Of a stretch of DNA of 21,732 bases, positions 8,384 through 16,694 are shown in pieces. Each line of letters begins with the position of its first letter. Position 1 is the first letter of the stretch. The stretch is from CAYQQU01 sp964419545 (GTDB lineage Bacteria; Bacteroidota; Bacteroidia; Chitinophagales; Saprospiraceae), in assembly GCA_964419545.1 (NCBI GenBank), contig CAYQQU010000083.1, positions 1-21,732 on the forward strand, given 5' to 3'. Both the position numbers and the translations under genes were made by a program. The notes under the pieces were generated by a model. It was given only the letters and a program-made list of their open reading frames with translations. It was not told the DNA's origin and searched no databases.

Positions 8384-8419
8384 TTTACCTATTTCCCTTA
8401 AAATCATTAGTAGGTAAAC
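8383..8419. promoter_or_regulatory. Candidate operator, 9-bp inverted repeat
   Basis: GTTTACCTA at 8383-8391 and TAGGTAAAC at 8411-8419 are perfect inverted repeats separated by 19 bases of AT-rich DNA, ending 32 bp before the exporter ATG at 8452. The centre-to-centre spacing of 28 bp is close to three helical turns, which would suit a regulator bound to one DNA face. The position between two operons makes it a reasonable control site for the MMPL operon. The regulator is unknown and no regulator gene lies in the window. Confidence 0.45.
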
Positions 8420-8451
8420 AAACGAAATCGCCTTAAAATATTCGTCGTCCA

Positions 8452-10746
8452 ATGGAATTGCTAAATCATTTGCTCAAAAAACCGGTATGGGTGTTGCTCA
8501 TTATGCTGACCGCCACCCTGATCATGGGGCTGGGTATTCCCCGCATCGAAATGCGCAACAACTTCGACGGGGAACTGCCCGAAGCCGACCCCATCGTTTC
8601 CGACCTCGAAAAGCTGGAAGCGGAATTCGACAAAGGCGCCACCCTGCTGATCGGCATCGAAGCCGAAAACATCTACAATCCATCTACTTTACAAAAGGTG
8701 GCGGACCTTTCCGACGCACTGGCGGAAGTCCCCTACATCCTGCCCACCGGAATCAGCAGCCTGTCGACCCTCAATAATGTCAAGACCCGGAATTGGGGCC
8801 TGGACGTAGGCGCCTTCATGAAAGAAACGCCGAGCGATTCCGAAGCCTTGGCTCTGCTCCGGCAGGACGTCCGGGAAAACGACCTGGTGTTGGGGAAATT
8901 CGTCTCCGAAGACGAAACACTCACCGTCATCGCCGCCAACCTGGAGGAAGGCTTCGACGGCGGTGCGCTCTTCACCGCGGTGGAGGCCTTGGTGCGACCG
9001 TACGAGGGGCCCGAGAAGATCCACCTGTCGGGAGCGCCCCTTATGGTGGAGGACGTGCAGCGCGGTATCAGCGGCGACAGCCGGCGCTTCATTCCCATTG
9101 CCCTGGTGATCATCTTCGTGGGCTTCTTCTTGTGTTTTCGCACCCCGCGCGGCACCTTCCTGCCCATCCTGGTAGTGGTGCTGAGCATCATCTGGACGAT
9201 GGGTTTTATGGGCTACCTAGGGCTGCCCCTGACGGTGGTCTCCAACGCCCTGCCGGTAGTGATGGTGGCGGTAGCGAGCTCCTACGGCATCCACCTGATG
9301 TTCGCTTATTACGAAAAGGCCAACCGGTATGACGACCGGGAAGAGGTGCTCCGCCAGACCCTGAAAAAGGTAGGCGCCCCCATTCTGATCACCGGCGTCA
9401 CCTCAGCCGTAGGATCGGCCAGTCTGCTCATCTTCAAGATCATCTCGCTGCGGGAATTCGGCGTCATCGGAGCGGCCGGCTTCTGTTTCGCCACCCTGAT
9501 CTGCCTGACCGTATTGCCTGCTATCTTATCGCTGCTGCCGCTGAGCAAGGGGAAGTTGTACAAATCCCGCCTCCTCTCCGAGTTCGTCAACCGCATCACC
9601 GCCTGGGCGTATCACCGCAATCGCGCCGTGATCGGGATGGGCGTGCTCGTCCTGCCGGTACTGGTCTACTTCGCCGCCCAGGTGAAGATCGGCGATAATT
9701 ACGAGAAGTTTTTCCCGAAATCTCACCCGGGGCGCCAGGCTTCCGAGACTTTCAACGAGCGCCTGAGCGGCATGCGTTTCCTCGACCTCATGGTGGACGC
9801 CGGGGAGCCCGACGGCATCAAGCAGCCCACCTTTTATCGCGGGTTCCGGGAGCTGCAAACTTACGTGGAAAGCCTCCCCAACGTAGGCGGCGTCTATGAC
9901 TATACGGACGTCATCGGCCAGGTGTCCGGGGCGATGCTGCCCGACCGGGACCCACAGGCGCCCTTATCCCAGCAGGAGATCTCCCAGTTTCTGATGATGT
10001 ACGAAATGTCCGCCGATCCCGGCGACGTTTTCGCCCTGCGCGACGAAGCCTATCAAAAGGCGAAAATGCGGGTCTTTCTGAAGACCTCCGAGCCGGCGGA
10101 TCACGAAAAAATATTCGAAGCGATCCGGGAAAAAGCGCCCACTTTCTTTACGTCCTCGCCGGTGGCGCTCACTTTCGGCGGCGAAGTGATGTACCGCATT
10201 GCGCTAGGCCGCTACATCGTTAACGGGAAAATACAGAACATCGTGCTGGCGGTGCTGGCGGTGCTGTTGCTATGCGCTTTTTTGTTCCGTTCCCTGGCCA
10301 AAGGCCTGCAAACCATCCTGCCCATCGCTATATCCCTGCTTACCGTGTTCGGGCTGATGGGTTTTCTGGGCATCCGCCTGGGCATCAGTACGGCCCTGCT
10401 TACGGCCATGATCGTCGGCATCGGCGTCGATTTTGCCGTTCATTACCTGATGCGTTACTATCGCGAACGGGAAACGGCCGAAGCGCCCCAGGCCATCCGC
10501 ACCACAGCTTCCACCACGGGAACGGCTATTCTCTTTGATTCCGTTTCGAACGTGATGGGCTTCGCCGCGCTTTCTTTTTCCGGCTTTTTGCCTGTCCAGC
10601 ATTTCGGCTGGCTGCTGGCTTTGTCGATGCTGTTCATTTTCCTGGTCACCATCGTAGTGTACCCCTGCTTGTTTGCAGTACTGGAACGGACCACTTCATT
10701 CAAGCTGGCGCAAAGCGAAATCAGCCCCGGGCCGGTGCGGCCATGA
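8452..10746 (+). CDS. MMPL/RND-superfamily exporter
   Basis: A 764-residue inner-membrane protein with the RND duplicated plan. TM1 is at ~12-32, a periplasmic domain follows to ~205, then five membrane helices (~207-365), TM7 near 395-410, a second periplasmic domain to ~590, and five further helices to ~750. It belongs to the predicted-exporter group (COG1033/MMPL-like), which uses the proton gradient to move lipids or other hydrophobic cargo. The second half keeps the GVDFAVHYL motif with aspartate 660. In the equivalent place of the first half (ASSYGIHLMF) serine 277 replaces the acidic residue, so the proton relay appears one-sided. Downstream genes for a LolA-like protein and a beta-barrel follow at short spacing, a combination that suggests cargo transfer to the outer membrane. 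The cargo itself cannot be read from the sequence. Confidence 0.88.
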   Translation: MELLNHLLKKPVWVLLIMLTATLIMGLGIPRIEMRNNFDGELPEADPIVSDLEKLEAEFDKGATLLIGIEAENIYNPSTLQKVADLSDALAEVPYILPTGISSLSTLNNVKTRNWGLDVGAFMKETPSDSEALALLRQDVRENDLVLGKFVSEDETLTVIAANLEEGFDGGALFTAVEALVRPYEGPEKIHLSGAPLMVEDVQRGISGDSRRFIPIALVIIFVGFFLCFRTPRGTFLPILVVVLSIIWTMGFMGYLGLPLTVVSNALPVVMVAVASSYGIHLMFAYYEKANRYDDREEVLRQTLKKVGAPILITGVTSAVGSASLLIFKIISLREFGVIGAAGFCFATLICLTVLPAILSLLPLSKGKLYKSRLLSEFVNRITAWAYHRNRAVIGMGVLVLPVLVYFAAQVKIGDNYEKFFPKSHPGRQASETFNERLSGMRFLDLMVDAGEPDGIKQPTFYRGFRELQTYVESLPNVGGVYDYTDVIGQVSGAMLPDRDPQAPLSQQEISQFLMMYEMSADPGDVFALRDEAYQKAKMRVFLKTSEPADHEKIFEAIREKAPTFFTSSPVALTFGGEVMYRIALGRYIVNGKIQNIVLAVLAVLLLCAFLFRSLAKGLQTILPIAISLLTVFGLMGFLGIRLGISTALLTAMIVGIGVDFAVHYLMRYYRERETAEAPQAIRTTASTTGTAILFDSVSNVMGFAALSFSGFLPVQHFGWLLALSMLFIFLVTIVVYPCLFAVLERTTSFKLAQSEISPGPVRP

Positions 10747-10808
10747 CCCCGCCGCCCTCTGCCCCGCCATAAGCAATCGAATTTTTTCAACCGAATAACG
10801 CAGTAACC

Positions 10809-11615
10809 ATGAGTTATCCTAAGCTTCTTATGCTCTTTCTGAGCCTTTCTATTGCAGTAAGCCTGACCGCACAAACGGATAAAGGACTGAAAATTATGCG
10901 CACCTACCAGGAGGCCCTCGGCGTCGACGACCTGAAGAGCGAAGTAGCCTATAAAAACACCAGCCGCAAAGGAAAAGTGCAGGAGCGCAATCTCTACCAG
11001 TATATCAAGAAGAACGGAGAGGGGAAAAACAAGTACAACTTCCTGCTGCAGTTCACCGCCCCGCTCGACATCAAAGGCGCCGGCACCCTGACCTGGCAGC
11101 ACGTCGACAAAAAAGACGACCAATGGCTTTTCCTGCCGGCGATCCGCACCGCCCGCCGGATATCGCCCAGCCGGAAAACCGATCGCTTCATGGGTACCGA
11201 GATCACCTTCGAAGACCTCTCGAACTACCTCTCGGAGCCGCTCGAAAAATACACCTACCAATACCTGGGCCAAAAGGAACGCGACGGCGCCGCCTGTCAC
11301 GTCATCGAGGCCCGCCCCGCAGACGATGACGAAAAAGCGGAAAGCGGCTACTCCCGGCGGGAACTGTGGATCACCACCGACCACCTCGTCAACATTTATA
11401 CCCTCTTTTACGACAAAAAGGGCGAAAAACTGAAAACCTACCGGGCGTGGAACATTAAAAAAGTGCCCGGCTCCGCTCACTACCGGCCCTACAACGCCAA
11501 AATGAGCAATCTGCAATCGGGCAACACCACCGAGGTGTTCTACGCCGATATCCGCATCAATACCGGCATTCCTGACGAGACGTTCACCAAAAGTAATTTG
11601 GAAACGCTGGATTAA
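10809..11615 (+). CDS. Outer-membrane lipoprotein-sorting (LolA-like) family protein
   Basis: A 268-residue exported protein with a signal peptide (residues 1-22, ending LTAQ). The core has the hallmarks of the COG2834/LolA-like family found beside MMPL exporters: an early KIMRTYQEALG helix, GAGTLTWQHVDKKDDQWLFLP, then RTARRISPSRKTDRFMGTEITFEDL near 110-138, and a later SRRELWITTDH strand. These proteins have a lipid-binding half-barrel fold like LolA, and are thought to ferry lipidic cargo across the periplasm. The gene lies 62 bp after the exporter and 23 bp before the beta-barrel gene, supporting one transport operon. It is not canonical LolA, so no symbol is given. Its stop codon overlaps the ATCCGGGTTA motif. 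Confidence 0.85.
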   Translation: MSYPKLLMLFLSLSIAVSLTAQTDKGLKIMRTYQEALGVDDLKSEVAYKNTSRKGKVQERNLYQYIKKNGEGKNKYNFLLQFTAPLDIKGAGTLTWQHVDKKDDQWLFLPAIRTARRISPSRKTDRFMGTEITFEDLSNYLSEPLEKYTYQYLGQKERDGAACHVIEARPADDDEKAESGYSRRELWITTDHLVNIYTLFYDKKGEKLKTYRAWNIKKVPGSAHYRPYNAKMSNLQSGNTTEVFYADIRINTGIPDETFTKSNLETLD

Positions 11616-11624
11616 TCCGGGTTA
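11615..11624 (+). repeat. Solo ATCCGGGTTA motif overlapping a stop codon
   Basis: The last base of the TAA stop of the LolA-like gene is the first base of ATCCGGGTTA. With the stop it reads TAATCCGGGTTA, a near-palindrome (10 of 12 positions symmetric). It lies inside an apparent operon, in a 23-bp gap. Confidence 0.5.
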
Positions 11625-11638
11625 AAATTATCCTCCCT

Positions 11639-12949
11639 ATGAAAATGGTCATTGCGATTGTGATCTGCAGCTTATCGGCGGTCCTGCTTTTCGGACAGGA
11701 AGCGGAAGCCGGGCTGAACCTGGAGCTGGACGGCTTCGCGGAACAGGAACACGTCTGCTTTTTCCGGGAATTGGACAATACGGAGCTCGGGACCGTCCTG
11801 GATGAGACCAAGCTGGGACTGCGGGGCGTTTTCAGAATGGGAGACGACTGGCGGCTGGAGAGCAGCCTGCGGGGACTGCTGAATATCCAAACGCGGGCGC
11901 GCCGCCGCCTGTTCCTCAACGAGCTGTTCCTGCGCTGGACGCCCGGAAACTGGTCCTTCCTAGCCGGCAAACAGATCATCGACCGCGGTGAACTGACGGG
12001 CTATAGCGCGGCCGACTGGCAGAACCGCATGAGCTATTTCGATTTTCTGGACCTGGAAGAAGAAGACCTGGGCGTCTGGGCCCTGCGCACCCGCTGGACG
12101 AGCGGCCGCTCCAGCCTCTCGCTGACGTTGTTTCCGGCTTTTCAGCCCGCCCGCTTCTTCGTCGGGGAAAGCCGCTGGCTGCCGCTGCCCGCAACGGCCG
12201 CGATACCGGGAAATCCGGCGCAACCCGCGCCGGCCAGCTATGAAGTATCGACCGGAAACATCGCCGGCAGTCCTTTCCAGTTTATGGTGGGATGGGACTG
12301 GATCGCCGGCAATGTGGACTGGAAGTTCAAGTTTTACCACGGGCTGAACGCCGTGCCGCATTCCACTATCCGTACCCTGGGGTTGACGCCGGGCGAGGGG
12401 CTGAACCTGGGCGTGGACCTGGAGCACGAACGCCTCGACCAGGCATCAGCCGCTTTTTCCTCTTTTCTGGGGGCGTACAACATCTGGGGCGAGCTGACCG
12501 GCGCCCGGACGCGGCGCCTGAACCTGGCGGGCGAATGGACCGACGCGCCCTATTTCCAGCTCGTACTGGGCGCCGACCGCCTCTGGATTTTCCCCGACAA
12601 GCCCGAAAGCAGCCTGCTGGTATTGCTGCAGTACAGCAACCTGTTCAACTTCAGCGGCAATCAGTACAGCAACCTCGACCTCGACCTGATCTTCCAGAAT
12701 GCCCTGCTCAACAAAACGGAATACCAGCTTTCCTACCGCTGGAAAATCAGCCTGACCAGCGCCTGGGAGATCAAACACCGGGGATTCTACACCCGTCCGG
12801 CCATAGCCTATTCCCCCTTTCCGAACCTGGAATGTGAACTCGGCTCGGACCTGCTGTTCGGCCCCGATGACAGCTTCTTCGGCGATCAGGCGGATAACAA
12901 ACGCCTTTTGCTGAGGGCCAAATATTTGTTCTCCCTGGTGGAATCATAA
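11639..12949 (+). CDS. Outer-membrane beta-barrel protein (DUF1302-like)
   Basis: A 436-residue protein with a signal peptide (residues 1-20, ending LLFGQ) and then a chain of alternating amphipathic strands rich in Trp, Tyr and Arg/Asp pairs, typical of a porin-like barrel. The segment LNELFLRWTPGNWSFLAGKQIIDRGELTGYSAADWQ (in part, ~95-130) resembles the strand and periplasmic-turn pattern of DUF1302-type outer-membrane proteins that accompany MMPL exporters. The C-terminal strand LLLRAKYLFSLVES suits insertion by the BAM complex. It probably provides the outer-membrane step for the exporter and the LolA-like shuttle encoded just upstream. No function has been tested that I know of; the barrel call is firmer than the family call. 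Confidence 0.72.
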   Translation: MKMVIAIVICSLSAVLLFGQEAEAGLNLELDGFAEQEHVCFFRELDNTELGTVLDETKLGLRGVFRMGDDWRLESSLRGLLNIQTRARRRLFLNELFLRWTPGNWSFLAGKQIIDRGELTGYSAADWQNRMSYFDFLDLEEEDLGVWALRTRWTSGRSSLSLTLFPAFQPARFFVGESRWLPLPATAAIPGNPAQPAPASYEVSTGNIAGSPFQFMVGWDWIAGNVDWKFKFYHGLNAVPHSTIRTLGLTPGEGLNLGVDLEHERLDQASAAFSSFLGAYNIWGELTGARTRRLNLAGEWTDAPYFQLVLGADRLWIFPDKPESSLLVLLQYSNLFNFSGNQYSNLDLDLIFQNALLNKTEYQLSYRWKISLTSAWEIKHRGFYTRPAIAYSPFPNLECELGSDLLFGPDDSFFGDQADNKRLLLRAKYLFSLVES

Positions 12950-12966
12950 AAGGACCAAAACCAGCT

Positions 12967-13833
12967 ATGAACCAGAAAAAAGAAATGAAAACGATCATTG
13001 AATTCGATGAATACCTGCGTAGCGAACCGCACTATTTCGACAACGGTGCGGTCGAAAACCGCGTATTTTCGATAAGCAGCGCGCCGAGCGCCGAAAAAAT
13101 CGTCTTCGTCGCCAACTGGCGCGCCAAGAAGAAACATTGGAAGGGCTTTCTCTATCAATTGGCCCAACACCGGGAACTGTCCTATTTCGAGACCCGGGAA
13201 AAATCCGCGACCCGCTTCAAAGAAAGAACGGCAAGTTTTACCGTCGAAGCGATGGGCAACGATGTCGCCAACTACCTCAACCAGATCGAAGGCCCGTATC
13301 ACCTCATCGGCGTTTCTATCGGCGCTAACGCCATCGTCAAAGCCTGGGGGGCGATCAGCCGCCGGCCCCAATCGCTGGTGCTGATCTGCCCGATCCTCCG
13401 CCTGAAAATGCCGGCCTATTTCCGCTTGTTCCGATACATTCCCGACTGGATGATCAAGATCATTGCTCCGGCGGTGCACGGCGCCATGGCAAACTCGCGA
13501 CAGTTGCGCAACGTCTCCAAAAACCTGTACGAGATTTTCAGGAACCGGGACATCCGGGAACTGAAACTGATCAAATCTTCTGCCCAGGACCTGCTGAAAA
13601 TGCGCATGGCGCTATCGGATTTCCAGAATATCGACCGCCCGGCGCTGATCGTTTCCGCTATTGACGACGATATTCACCCGGCCGCTGATGCGGAGGCGAT
13701 CGCCCGGGCGCTGCCGGGGGCGGCCTCCGTTTCGGTGGCGAATTTTAGGGCAGCCCACGATGCAGGCTGCGCCCGCAAGCTGATCGACTGGTACCGATCT
13801 GTCTTGCAATGGGGTCAATGGCAGCGCTTTTAA
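12967..13833 (+). CDS. Alpha/beta-hydrolase-fold protein
   Basis: A 288-residue cytoplasmic protein (no signal peptide) with an alpha/beta-hydrolase core. The nucleophile elbow is GVSIG with serine 117. The acid is probably aspartate 234 in SAIDDDIHP, and the base histidine 264 in FRAAHDAG. A lid-like helical insert lies between ~150 and 220. The family includes esterases, lipases and thioesterases; the substrate cannot be named. It follows the beta-barrel gene after 17 bp and is the last gene of the exporter operon, so a role in making or processing the exported lipid or ester is a reasonable inference. A second ATG (residue 7) is an alternative start. The stop codon overlaps another ATCCGGGTTA motif. 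Confidence 0.75.
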   Translation: MNQKKEMKTIIEFDEYLRSEPHYFDNGAVENRVFSISSAPSAEKIVFVANWRAKKKHWKGFLYQLAQHRELSYFETREKSATRFKERTASFTVEAMGNDVANYLNQIEGPYHLIGVSIGANAIVKAWGAISRRPQSLVLICPILRLKMPAYFRLFRYIPDWMIKIIAPAVHGAMANSRQLRNVSKNLYEIFRNRDIRELKLIKSSAQDLLKMRMALSDFQNIDRPALIVSAIDDDIHPAADAEAIARALPGAASVSVANFRAAHDAGCARKLIDWYRSVLQWGQWQRF

Positions 13834-13842
13834 TCCGGGTTA
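13833..13842 (+). repeat. Solo ATCCGGGTTA motif overlapping a stop codon
   Basis: The final base of the hydrolase TAA stop starts ATCCGGGTTA, in exactly the arrangement seen at 11615. The 69-bp inverted-repeat element begins at the next base. Confidence 0.5.
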
Positions 13843-13911
13843 TAGTCCAACAACCCAGGATTTGTGAAAAAAGAGCAAGTCAGAAATCGCAAATTTTGGG
13901 TTGGCGGACTA
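13843..13911. repeat. 69-bp inverted-repeat element or long hairpin
   Basis: The 22-bp arms at 13843-13864 and 13890-13911 match in 18 of 22 positions as inverted repeats (TAGTCC...AACCCA...ATTTG against CAAATTT...TGGGTT...GGACTA), with a 25-base A-rich loop. It lies directly after the exporter operon. It may act as a structured 3' end, or be a small mobile element flanked by TAGTCC ends. It lacks a T-tract, so a standard terminator is not certain. The stretch from 13912 to 14054 holds nothing recognisable beyond a possible -7-like TATTTTTG at 14028. Confidence 0.55.
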
Positions 13912-14054
13912 TGAAACTGGGGCAGCCATCGGCCGGCAATGATCGGTTCTGAGTAGGCAAAGGCCAGGCCCGCAATGGTTCTTTACAAAAATCGGAAACC
14001 GGGGAGGAGGGGAAACCCACAAATCCTTATTTTTGGAAAAAATCACATCCTCCC

Positions 14055-15974
14055 ATGAAGTTGATCTACCGACCGGTTATCCTGTTTGTCGTCCTTACTC
14101 TTTGCCTCAGCGCTGAGGCGCAGGTCAACATCGGCGGCCTGCCGGCCAGCTTTTCGAAAGACCTGCCGGCGCCCGATCCGGTTATCCTGCCCCAACCCGA
14201 TCGCGACCGCCTCGAACGCGAAGACCGGCAGTACCCCGCCCCGCGCTTCGCTGCGCCCATTGCCGCGGACTTCTCTGTTTATGAAGATTTTAGTCTTCAG
14301 GAACTCCCCAACGGCGATCGCATCTGGCGCCTGGCGCTGCGCGCGCCGGCAGCGCTGGGCCTTGCCTTTTTTTACGATGAATGCTACCTGCCGCCAGGGG
14401 CCACGCTATATATGTACAGCCCGGATCGCCGGCAGGTAAAGGGCGGCTATACCGAGCGCAACAATCCCGCCAACGGCCGGTTCTGGACCGGTCTGATCAG
14501 CGGAGAAACCGCCGTGGTGGAATACTACGAACCCAAAGCCGTACGCGGTGAGGGACGATTGCATCTGCACCGCGTCGATTACGCCTATAACGAAGCCCTC
14601 TGGAACCAACGGACGGATAGGCTGAAAAGTAATTTTGGGTTCGACGCCTCACTCGATTGCCACGTCAACGCGGAATGCCCTGAGGCCGATAGCCTGGAGG
14701 ATCAGAAACAGAGCGTCTGCCGCATCATCGTGGTGGTGGAAGAGGGAATGGGCTACTGTTCCGGCGCGCTGATGAACAATACGGATGAAGACGGCGCGCC
14801 CTACTTGCTCAGCGCCTTTCACTGCCAGGACGGTTTCACGCCGCTCTGGGATTTGTACCGCTTTGATTTCAACTACCGGGGAGCCGATTGCGATAATCCT
14901 GTTTCCGAGCCGGGCTTCACCTCGGTGCTGGGCAGCGAGCTCCGCGCCGGCCGGCAGGAGAACGACTTTATCCTGCTGGAAATAACCGAGCCCCTGCCCG
15001 GAAGCATGGGCGCCTACTTCAGCGGCTGGAACCGCGACCAGACGGCGCCCGACCGCGGCTACGCAATTCACCATCCGCGTGGCGATATCCAGAAGTTTTC
15101 GATGGACACCGCCGGAATCATCATCTTTCCCGGCCCGATCGAGTGGAATAACGATGTAACCACGCCTTCCGGTCACCATTTCCGGCTCAATTACGATCTG
15201 GGCACCTTCGAGGTCGGTTCCTCCGGCGGACCGCTGTATGATCAGGACAAAAGAGTAGTGGGACAATTGCACGGCGGCGCCGGCTCGGACCCCTGCGATC
15301 CCAGCAGCGTGTATTTCGGACGCTTATCGCTGGCCTGGGAAGGCGGAGGTACTCCCGACACGCGCCTGCGCGACTGGCTCGATCCCGCCAATACCGGCGC
15401 GATGATGCTGGATGGCATGGCTCAGGATTCTGTGGGAGAGCTGTCGTTGAGCGGAAGGGTGCTGACCGAGTCCGCAAGCCCCGTATCCAACGTGATCGTC
15501 ACCCTGAATGACGGGACGGTAGTTCGGGCGGATACCACCGGCGTGGACGGTCAGTTTGCTTTTCCGAACCTGTTGCCCGGCGATTATACGTTGCAATTTG
15601 AAAAAGAGGACGACGACCAGAACGGCGTAACCATCCTCGACGTCATCAGGATACAGAAAGACATCCTCGGTATCACCGCGCTCGACTCTCCTTATAAAGT
15701 ATTTTCCGCCGACGTCAACCTATCGGCTACGGTCACCACCTTCGATATCATCCGCATACAAAAAGTGATTCTGGGCATCGACGAGGATTTCGATCCGGAT
15801 ACCCCGCACTGGAAGTTTTTTGACGCTGCCTACACGTTCGGCAATCCCGACGACCCCCTGATCGACGGGGTGGACAACACCTGGCAGATCGACGATCTGA
15901 CTACTGACCTGATCCTGGATGTCGTCGGCATCAAAACCGGAGACGTCAACGATTCTGCTGATCCGGGGAACTGA
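14055..15974 (+). CDS. Secreted trypsin-like serine protease with dockerin-like tail
   Basis: A 639-residue exported preproprotease. The signal peptide is residues 1-23 (ending SAEAQ). Residues ~50-190 resemble the propeptide region of Bacteroidota lysyl-endopeptidase-like enzymes (GATLYMYSPD, NGRFWTGLISGE, VVEYYEPK). The catalytic domain (~205-450) shows the chymotrypsin triad: histidine 256 in LLSAFHC, aspartate 304 in ENDFILLE and serine 390 in GSSGGPL. Next is a CnaB/carboxypeptidase-regulatory-like beta domain (~462-520), then two dockerin-like repeats (~520-577) with the matching cores DVIRIQKDILGI and DIIRIQKVILGI. The chain ends at GDVNDSADPGN with no T9SS sorting domain, although similar proteins usually carry one. 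Lys-C-type specificity is possible but not shown. It is a single gene, with converging transcription from the flavin-reductase gene. Confidence 0.86.
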   Translation: MKLIYRPVILFVVLTLCLSAEAQVNIGGLPASFSKDLPAPDPVILPQPDRDRLEREDRQYPAPRFAAPIAADFSVYEDFSLQELPNGDRIWRLALRAPAALGLAFFYDECYLPPGATLYMYSPDRRQVKGGYTERNNPANGRFWTGLISGETAVVEYYEPKAVRGEGRLHLHRVDYAYNEALWNQRTDRLKSNFGFDASLDCHVNAECPEADSLEDQKQSVCRIIVVVEEGMGYCSGALMNNTDEDGAPYLLSAFHCQDGFTPLWDLYRFDFNYRGADCDNPVSEPGFTSVLGSELRAGRQENDFILLEITEPLPGSMGAYFSGWNRDQTAPDRGYAIHHPRGDIQKFSMDTAGIIIFPGPIEWNNDVTTPSGHHFRLNYDLGTFEVGSSGGPLYDQDKRVVGQLHGGAGSDPCDPSSVYFGRLSLAWEGGGTPDTRLRDWLDPANTGAMMLDGMAQDSVGELSLSGRVLTESASPVSNVIVTLNDGTVVRADTTGVDGQFAFPNLLPGDYTLQFEKEDDDQNGVTILDVIRIQKDILGITALDSPYKVFSADVNLSATVTTFDIIRIQKVILGIDEDFDPDTPHWKFFDAAYTFGNPDDPLIDGVDNTWQIDDLTTDLILDVVGIKTGDVNDSADPGN

Positions 15975-15987
15975 AGAACCTAGTATA

Positions 15988-16007
15988 TTCCGTACCTCGG
16001 CACGGAA
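15988..16007 (+). terminator. Weak hairpin after the protease gene
   Basis: TTCCGT (15988-15993) and ACGGAA (16002-16007) can pair around an 8-base loop, 14 bases after the protease stop, in a 121-bp gap between convergent genes. There is no T-tract, so intrinsic termination is doubtful. Confidence 0.25.
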
Positions 16008-16095
16008 GAAACAATCTACCAATATCTTGCGCCTCGGCGCTGCGAATTAAGAAATGCTTACTGCCAGACCGAGAATTGCTCATACGAGGCGGAGC

Positions 16096-16620
16096 CTATT
16101 TCAGCCCGCCGTAATGCTTGCCGGTTTCCCATTCGTGGAGCGGCATCGCTTCGGGCCGGTGCACCTTGCTGCCGACCACTTCGCCGAGGAACAGGACGTG
16201 ATCGCCGGGATGGACGATCATTTCGCGCACTTCACATTCCAGGTAGCCGATACCGCGGTCGAGTACCGGGCACTGTGTTTTCATACCGTTCAGGAAGGGG
16301 TAGCCGTTAATTTTCTGATCCCGGACGGCACTGTCCCGGGCAAAGGCGTCGATCAGTTCGCGATCGTCTTTGCCCAGAATATGCAGCGCAAAAACTTCGG
16401 AGCGGCCGACGGTCTCGTGCAGATCGCTGCCTTTTGCGATTGCCACGGCCACCATAGGCGGTTCGAAGCTGCACTGCATAACCCAGCTGACCGTACCCGC
16501 CGCAATGTAATCCCGCTCCCGGGTGCTGAGCTCGCGGTGGTCTTTGCGGGTGGTCGCGATGTAAAACCCATAGGTGATCTTCTCGAGTAAAGCGCTGCTG
16601 ATTTCTTGCAAGTCGTTCAT
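16096..16620 (-). CDS. Flavin-reductase-family protein (FMN-binding split barrel)
   Basis: A 174-residue protein (182 if the upstream ATG at 16644 is used) matching the flavin-reductase-like fold: ITYGFYIATTR at the N-terminus, PPMVAVAIAKGSDLHETV in the middle, FALHILGKDDRELIDAFAR, and the closing segment YLECEVREMIVHPGDHVLFLGEVV. These proteins bind FMN and either reduce free flavin with NAD(P)H or act as small FMN oxidoreductases. The partner monooxygenase, if any, is not in this window. I prefer the start at 16620 because an AT-rich leader (AAAATTTTGAAA) precedes it and the fold begins right after it. A ~181-bp repeat element lies just upstream, in the likely promoter region. Confidence 0.82.
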   Translation of the reverse strand: MNDLQEISSALLEKITYGFYIATTRKDHRELSTRERDYIAAGTVSWVMQCSFEPPMVAVAIAKGSDLHETVGRSEVFALHILGKDDRELIDAFARDSAVRDQKINGYPFLNGMKTQCPVLDRGIGYLECEVREMIVHPGDHVLFLGEVVGSKVHRPEAMPLHEWETGKHYGGLK

Positions 16621-16694
16621 TTTCAAAATTTTAATGTGTGTCATTTGTTGTAACCGCCTTCGCTGTCCAGATGTTTGCCGGGACTGAGGCCGAC

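Noticed and set aside
14028..14035. TATTTTTG resembling the Bacteroidota -7 element upstream of the serine protease
   Set aside because: No TTTG/TTG -33 partner is found at 17-23 bp spacing, so the match is too weak to call a promoter.
16054..16590. A plus-strand open frame over the flavin-reductase gene
   Set aside because: The minus strand gives a recognisable flavin-reductase fold; the plus-strand peptide does not.
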